Source of the DNA: Clostridia bacterium UC5.1-1D2
GTDB lineage: Bacteria > Bacillota > Clostridia > Lachnospirales > Lachnospiraceae
Direction: 5' to 3'
Length of the DNA stretch: 64,000 nt
Assembly: GCA_001304855.1 (NCBI GenBank)
Contig: BBZN01000008.1
Span: forward strand, 62,001-126,000
This document shows, one piece after another, positions 59,110 through 64,000 of the stretch. The translations under genes and the position numbers were made by a program. Position 1 is the stretch's first letter; every line of letters starts with the position of its first letter. Under the pieces are notes generated by a model. The model made no database searches and was not told the DNA's origin. It was given only the letters and a program-made list of their open reading frames with translations.

Positions 59110-59174
59110 ATGTACGCCGGGAATCTCTCCTGCACCTGCCTTTGGGGCTGATTTTCCGCCGGCCCGGCGTACAT
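59110..59174 (-). repeat. MITE-like intergenic repeat, copy C
   Basis: Lies between the Nramp-like gene and the SDR. It is 65 nt long with perfect 11-bp terminal inverted repeats (ATGTACGCCGG at 59110-59120, CCGGCGTACAT at 59164-59174). Read on the minus strand it matches the downstream block of copy B almost completely. Confidence 0.78.
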
Positions 59175-59201
59175 TTTAAAAAATAAAAATCAACGGTTGA
59201 T

Positions 59202-60457
59202 TTAGAAGAATTTGCTGAGGAACGTCCATGCGGAGTAAACATTAAATCCTACGATCATGATTCCCAGCAGGGTTGTATACCATTTGTTGGTCCACTCGCC
59301 GGCAAATTTTTTGTTGCAGGTGTAGAAAACAAGGATGGCGATGATAACCAGGCCGCCTACATTGAGGGCTCCCATAAAGTTAACCAGCAGAGACAGCGCG
59401 TTGCCGCCGGAGAGTCCGCCAAGAAGGCTGATGGCAATACTTATAAGGATAAATTTGCGCACTTTTTTGTCTGTGTGCTCCGGGCTGATGTGGAACATGG
59501 AGTTCAGACAGTAGGAGGACAGAGTGCTCATGCCGCCGATGGTGGTAAAGACGGCGCCCCAGAAACCGGCGATAAATATGTAAGTGGCAAACTTACCGGC
59601 TACCGGCTCAAGGGCGGAAGCTGCGTTGAGAGCCGATGAAACCTGAATGCCTGCTGGATGCAGAACGGCTGCGCCTGAGATGAAAATGCCCAGACTGAAT
59701 ACGGTAAACATACCGGCAAAAATAATCTGATCCCATTTGATAAAATTCAAAGCCTTGGGTTTATCCCAGCCCTGGTTCTTTACAGAGTAAGAGTACCACA
59801 GGGCGGAAGTACCGGGAGCGGAACCTCCGATAACGCCTGCAACCACAGTGGCGGCTCCCGCCGGAATTTTAGGCACGAGTCCCCCTGCCAAATCGGTAAC
59901 GCTAGGCCTGCAGACAAAGATATTGATAAAGAAAATGGCCGCCATTAAAGTACACATGATGGAAGCGATTTTGATCACGCTGTTGTTGGAAGCCACTACG
60001 TACAGGTAGGCCACGATGAGATGGTGATTACAAATGCTACAGGGGCCAGGGACTGGCCGAAAATGATTGTGCTCAGCTGCATCATGGTAGAACCCTGGCT
60101 GTAAATAACCATATTCCAGGTCAGAAGCACCACCAGAAACAGAATGACAGAGAGCGCTTTTCCAATCTTTTCCTCAATAAACTCATAGACGGGCTTATTG
60201 GTGATGGCCGTAACTTTGGCTCCCAGATAGGCCACGCCTCCGCACATAAGGCCGCTGAGAAGGATAACCCACAGTATGTCGTAACCGAACATTGCACCGC
60301 CCTGGATACAGGAGGTTGCGGTTCCCGGTCCCATGGAGGTGGAACAGATCATGGAAGCGGGGCCTACAAAGGCCGTAATGTACGCCAATTTCTTCAGAAT
60401 ATTGCCTTTTGGAAGCTGAAAATCATCGATATTATTTTTTGGAACAGGACTTGCCAT
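59202..60457 (-). CDS. Nramp-fold transporter lacking the metal-binding motifs (frameshifted)
   Basis: About 418 residues with 10-11 membrane helices. The first helix, AFVGPASMICSTSMGPGTAT then SCIQGGAMFGYDILWVILLS, clearly follows the Nramp (MntH) pattern, but the DPGN metal motif is replaced by GPGT. Helix 6 has VIGGSAPGTSALWYSYSV where Nramp has MPHNxYLHS. The Asp, Asn and Met ligands are all lost, so divalent-metal transport is unlikely. The catabolic context favours an organic substrate. One base is missing near 60005. RBS AAGGGGG before the start. Confidence 0.82.
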
Positions 60458-60566
60458 TTTTCATTTCCCCCTTAATTGTTTGCTGGAGCGTGTCCGGCTG
60501 TACGCCCTTTAAGGCATGCTCCAATTTAGTGATTATAAAATATACCTCTCAGCAGGTATGGATGGA

Positions 60567-60877
60567 TCAGCGGCTGACAACCAAATCCCGCACCACTTTT
60601 TTCCTGCCGCAGGAGACAGGTGGAGAGACTGGTATTCATTTGCCAATGTTATACACGCCAGTTTGGTTTTTCCGTTGACGCACACTGCACAGCGGCCGCA
60701 GATGCCGTGGTCGCATACGCTGTGGTGATAGTAGGCCACGGAGGGATCAAAATGCAGTGTGATATACTCCAGAACATCCATAACGGTCATAGAGCGGTTT
60801 TCCGTCTCCGGAACCTCAAAAGAATCGGTCCGCTGCTCTTGGCTGTCAGGGTCAAATCTGTCGATTAATACAGTCAT
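60567..60877 (-). CDS. 2Fe-2S ferredoxin-type protein, SdhB N-domain-like (probably frameshifted)
   Basis: About 103 residues after correction. It has a plant-type 2Fe-2S domain with Cys ligands in HHSVCDHGICGRCAVCVNG and KLACITL, as in the N-terminal half of succinate dehydrogenase or fumarate reductase iron-sulfur subunits. The second half with 3Fe-4S and 4Fe-4S Cys is missing. Adding one A in the A-run near 60595 gives a tail GKKVVRDLVVSR with a stop at 60567-60569; unrepaired, the frame runs to 60533. It starts 15 nt after the flavoprotein stop, so it should be its electron partner. Confidence 0.82.
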
Positions 60878-60892
60878 TTCAAGGCTCCTTTC

Positions 60893-62699
60893 TCAACGGT
60901 GATAGTCCAGCTCAGGATCCAGGAAGTAGGAGATTACATTTTCCCTGGTCCCTGTGGGCAAAGCCAGTTTGGAAACCACAGGCTTCCGCGTCCTGGTCGT
61001 CATTTGGCCGTCCTCAATACTGTGGACGAATTTGACAAGATACTCATCATGATTAACAGCGGGATAATCCTTGCGGATATGGCAGCCGCGGCTTTCTTTT
61101 CTCAGAATTGCGGCCCGGATGCCCGCCTCACAGCACACCAGAAGGTTTTCGGCCTGAAGAGCCCAAAGCCATTCTGCATTGTAAGCGGATCCGGCGGAGG
61201 ACAGGCTCAGGGTATTCCACTCCTCCTTCAACGCCAGGATCTCCTTCAGAGCCTGCTCCAGCTTTTCTCCGGTGCGTATAAGGCCGAACCCTCTGTCGCA
61301 CACTTCCTCGATCCGGCTGTAAAATTGTATGGGACTTTCGCCGCCTTCATTCCGGAAAAATTTTGTTATCTTGTCCAGAAGCCTGTCGGCCTGGGCTTCA
61401 TCCAACTCAGGCAGATTCTGCCTGTGGCAGTACTCTGCGGCTTCCAGACCGGCGCGCATACCCTGGCACATCATTTCCACCAGACCGTCCCCCACGCGGC
61501 AGGCGCCGAACACGCCGCTTCCGGCTTCCCCTGCTACATACAGGCCCGGCACAGCAGTCTCCATCTTTTCGTTGATCTCCACGCCGCCCATGCAGTACTC
61601 GGCGCCGATACCCACTTCCAGAGGCTCGTTGTTGTAGAGCATTTCCTCCACCCTGGCCAGGCTCTCGCCCTTGTAATAACCATGCTTATGCCAGCGGTCG
61701 AACCGGCTGTAGAACAGATCCAACGACTTTTTCTTCACCTCCCTGCTGTTGTCGGAGTAGTCGTAGAAGAATCCGCCGTTGGGGCCGGCCAGACCTGCGT
61801 CGGCCCCATAACCGAAGTAGTAGGAAGTGACCAGCTTACTCAGCTTGCCGCCCCGGGAAAGTTTGATAATGTCCTGGGGGATGGGCAGCGGATCGCCGTT
61901 TTTATCCCGTACGGTGTACTTTAAGTCCCTCATATTGTACTCGAACACATAGGGATAAATGGAACCCTTCATCTCCTGGGGTACAACTGCCGTGGGGAAT
62001 GAGAGAATAAACTCCATATCGGTCAGCTTTGCCCCGGCCCTGTAAGCCATAGCAGGGCCGTCTCCGGTCATGTCGGTGACTGTGTTGTTCATGCTGAAGG
62101 CTGGTAACCTCCGGTCCCCAGGGCCACGGCCTTGCAGCGGAACAGGATTAACTCTCCGCTGTAGATATCAAGCCCGATAGCGCCGCAGGTGACGCCGTCC
62201 CTGGTCAATACCTCCAGAATGGTGGTATCCTCCATAATGCGGATTCCCTCCGTCTCCTTCAACCCTGGGACAGTGCCTTTGTAAAGCTCAGGCCCGATGC
62301 TATCCAGTTGGCGGGCTTGCAAAAGAAATAGTCCTGCTTTGCATGATCCGCCCATTCCATATAGTCTTTCACAACCACGGGGCCTTCCTCCACATACTGC
62401 TCCACCATATTCTGATCGGAGAGGAAGAAGGATTCCTTTACAATGCAGTCAAACATCCGCTCCTTGGTGAATGTGGGATCGGCCCCCTCCAGTCCCAACA
62501 GATCTTTTCCGCTTTGGCCGTCGATTCCGAAGCCTCCTCCGGCCATGATTGCATTGCCGCTGACTCCGGCTTTCCCCTTGGAAACCAGAATCACATCCAA
62601 GCCTTGCCGGGCTCCGTAGATGGCTGCTGTGATACCTGCGCCGGAGCCCCCCACTGCCAGCAGGTCTGCTTCAACAATCCGGTTAATTTGATGTCTCAT
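60893..62699 (-). CDS. Fumarate-reductase/succinate-dehydrogenase-like flavoprotein (frameshifted)
   Basis: About 602 residues. The FAD motif AVGGSGAGITAAIYGARQG lies at the N-terminus; later blocks are ALGTGGYQPSAFSMNNTVTD, TGDGPAMAYRAGAKLTDMEF, GLYVAGEAGSGVFGACRVG and a helical C-domain, as in FrdA/SdhA/aspartate-oxidase-type enzymes. Bases are missing near 62290 and 62100. The start overlaps the preceding gene by 4 nt. With the 2Fe-2S protein downstream it likely forms a soluble reductase or dehydrogenase of an unsaturated or hydroxylated organic acid. The substrate is not determined. Confidence 0.87.
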
Positions 62700-63433
62700 G
62701 TCGATTCCTCACCTTCAATACCCGCATATTCGGGCATCACATCATAATCAATGTCTGCATACTGCAGAACAAGTTCCTTTGCCGCCGGACCGTATTCCTT
62801 CTCATAGGCGTCTAAGGCCCGGGCTGCTGCAGCCTCGCCCTCAGGGCCAAAGGCGTTTACGATGGTATCCTTCATGGTGCGGTAAATGTGGCCTACATGG
62901 TATTCCCAGGGCATTTTGGCCTTCTTTCCGATCTTTGCGCATTTTTCCCTGAAGGCTTCCATGCGCTCTTCCGGGACGGAACAGCCCTTGAATACAAAGT
63001 CGCAGCACTGGTCCCCTTTCATCCTGTTTGCCTGGAGACTTAAGACCATGCCGTTATAGCCGCGTGCCAGGGCCGCGTCCACATCCTGACAGTAGTAGAG
63101 CCCCAGTTCCTGAAGGCCCCGTTTGCTCCACTCCGTATGCCAGGGACACCGGTAGTTCTGCATTCTGACCTCCGGCGCGTAGGCCGGGAAACGCAGGTCC
63201 ATCTGTCCGGGAAAGGCTTCCCACTCGCCGTAGACCAGATAGTTTTCCACATTGAGCTCATTTCCGTCGGCCAGCGTCCGCAAAGCCATTCGGCGCCCCC
63301 TCTGTTCTCCATAGCGGTTGACGCCGGCTTTTACAGCCTGTTTGCCTTCTTCGCCAAAGGTATCAATGGTCTCCTTGGCCATAAGGACAAACAGCATGGC
63401 ATGGTGTGTTGCAGAAGATAGTACAATATCCAT
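62696..63433 (-). CDS. ATC hydrolase-family protein (L-2-aminothiazoline-4-carboxylate hydrolase, PF14196-like)
   Basis: 245 residues, intact. Typical blocks are NRYGEQRGRRMALRTLADGN, YRCPWHTEWSKRGL, YYCQDVDAALARGYN and KGDQCCDFVFKG. I recognise this as the ATC hydrolase family; members near flavoproteins in Lachnospiraceae probably act on other substrates, so the exact reaction is open. The N-terminal part is a small helical domain. It starts 13 nt after the MarR stop and overlaps the flavoprotein start by 4 nt (ATGA), so it is the second gene of the operon. Confidence 0.78.
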   Translation of the reverse strand: MDIVLSSATHHAMLFVLMAKETIDTFGEEGKQAVKAGVNRYGEQRGRRMALRTLADGNELNVENYLVYGEWEAFPGQMDLRFPAYAPEVRMQNYRCPWHTEWSKRGLQELGLYYCQDVDAALARGYNGMVLSLQANRMKGDQCCDFVFKGCSVPEERMEAFREKCAKIGKKAKMPWEYHVGHIYRTMKDTIVNAFGPEGEAAAARALDAYEKEYGPAAKELVLQYADIDYDVMPEYAGIEGEEST

Positions 63434-63446
63434 GTTTACTCTCCTT

Positions 63447-63919
63447 TCATTTATTGCTGTTTGAAGTTTTTGAACGTAAGCCTTCCATTTCCTCTAAATA
63501 TACATCCAGAAAACTCAAAATGCTTTCAGCCTGATGATCGGTCAGGGTGCGGCCGAAGCGCTCCACCCGCTGTTCCATCTCTGTGTGATAGAGATCGTGG
63601 CCCTGAAGGCTTCCAGCCCTTTTTCCGTCAGATGAAGATAGATTTCTTTTTGATTTTTTATGTATTTGTATCTGCGGACAAGTTCCATCTTCTCCAGCTT
63701 AACGATACATTTGGATACCCCTCCGCGGGTCATGCCTGTGAGATTGGAAAGCTCTGTCATGTTGATTGTGCTGGACATGGCAATGCAGCGGAGCACATGA
63801 ATTTCAGACGGATACAGCAATATACCCGGACAATACTCGTACTGTTTTCTGAGTAGTTCTGCATAGACGTTAAATATGGAGATAAAACGCTGCTCGGTTT
63901 TTTCGTAAAACTGTTCCAT
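63447..63919 (-). CDS. MarR-family transcriptional regulator (frameshifted)
   Basis: 157 residues after adding one base near 63600. The winged HTH has TINMTELSNLTGMTRGGVSK and CIVKLEKMELVRRYKYIKN with a wing QKEIYLHLTEKG. N- and C-terminal helices form the dimer interface (ILSFLDVYLEEME). It leads the minus-strand cluster and has a strong promoter upstream, so it probably controls all following genes, with a small aromatic or organic acid as ligand as is usual for MarR proteins. Confidence 0.88.
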
Positions 63920-63961
63920 ATTGATTTCCTCGCTGTGTAATTTTGTTTCCTGGTTAACAAT

Positions 63962-63990
63962 ATTCTATATCAATTCCCGGCTCCTGTCAA
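63962..63990 (-). promoter_or_regulatory. Promoter of the MarR-led cluster
   Basis: Minus-strand TTGACA (63990-63985), 17-nt spacer, TAGAAT (63967-63962). Near-consensus sigma-A promoter ~45 nt before the MarR start. Confidence 0.82.
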
Positions 63991-64000
63991 TGGAAAGCAG

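Noticed and set aside
60899-61924. A 341-codon + strand frame opposite the flavoprotein
   Set aside because: The minus strand encodes a clear FrdA-like enzyme; the other frame has low-complexity, shadow-like composition.
1-64000. tRNA, rRNA, CRISPR arrays, transposases, prophage genes
   Set aside because: I looked for cloverleaf/T-loop patterns, regular spaced repeats and typical protein motifs and found none that I could support.

Overview
The window looks like the chromosome of a Gram-positive gut anaerobe of the Lachnospiraceae (Clostridium/Enterocloster-like), of moderate GC content. The evidence is the gdpP-rplI-dnaB order, a sporulation gene (spoVG), a glgC/glgD pair, a Lachnospiraceae-type Tad pilus locus with a DUF5702 protein, and several small families (TSCPD, YaaL, DUF6147, ATC hydrolase) typical of that group. 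No rRNA, tRNA, CRISPR array, transposase or phage gene was found. The genus is not determined.

Reading note: about half of the protein genes are interrupted by apparent single-base deletions. By hand count there are roughly 60-70, nearly all compatible with one missing base and many beside homopolymers. Restoring one base at each gives proteins of normal family length, so I treat these genes as intact genes read through sequence errors. Coordinates for such genes span the whole reconstructed gene.

Layout. 1-2.6 kb: gdpP 3' end, rplI, dnaB (housekeeping). 2.7-12.1 kb: a MerR-type regulator, then a ROK regulator and a sugar operon (lipoprotein binding protein, double ABC ATPase, permease, FGGY kinase, nucleoside hydrolase, D-psicose-3-epimerase-like isomerase). 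A shared operator lies at both promoters. 12.4-17.2 kb: peptidoglycan-binding NlpC/P60 lipoprotein plus a two-component system. 17.3-18.3 kb: an AT-rich TipA-type MerR gene. 18.4-22.6 kb (minus): ArsR-type regulator, YaaL, a GH13 amylase and the glycogen branching enzyme. 22.7-33.6 kb: a Tad/Flp pilus operon with two prepilin peptidases, TadZ, TadA, TadB, TadC, Flp pilin, a DUF5702 protein, two TadE-like pseudopilins and an FHA protein. 33.7-42.5 kb: rhomboid protease, HIT protein, ECF sigma factor, murG (minus), a possible anti-sigma/DUF4367 protein, a secreted DUF6147 protein, mtnN, membrane proteins and pgi. 42.6-44.1 kb: an AT-rich arsR-permease module. 44.3-50.4 kb: a coiled-coil membrane protein, a YhaN-like ATPase with an SbcD-like nuclease, and asnS. 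50.8-56.2 kb: glgC, glgD, spoVG, a COG2509 flavoprotein and a GT51 transglycosylase. 56.3-63.9 kb (minus): a MarR-led catabolic cluster with ATC hydrolase, fumarate-reductase-like flavoprotein, 2Fe-2S protein, Nramp-like transporter, SDR, M20 amidohydrolase and nitroreductase.

The most promising novelties are the MarR-led catabolic cluster with an Nramp-fold transporter lacking the metal-binding motifs; the ROK-controlled operon combining a psicose-type epimerase with a nucleoside hydrolase; a 65-bp MITE-like repeat with perfect 11-bp inverted ends in three copies, two of them inside the Tad operon; and a TadE-like pseudopilin carrying two tandem His-Cys-Cys-Cys modules.
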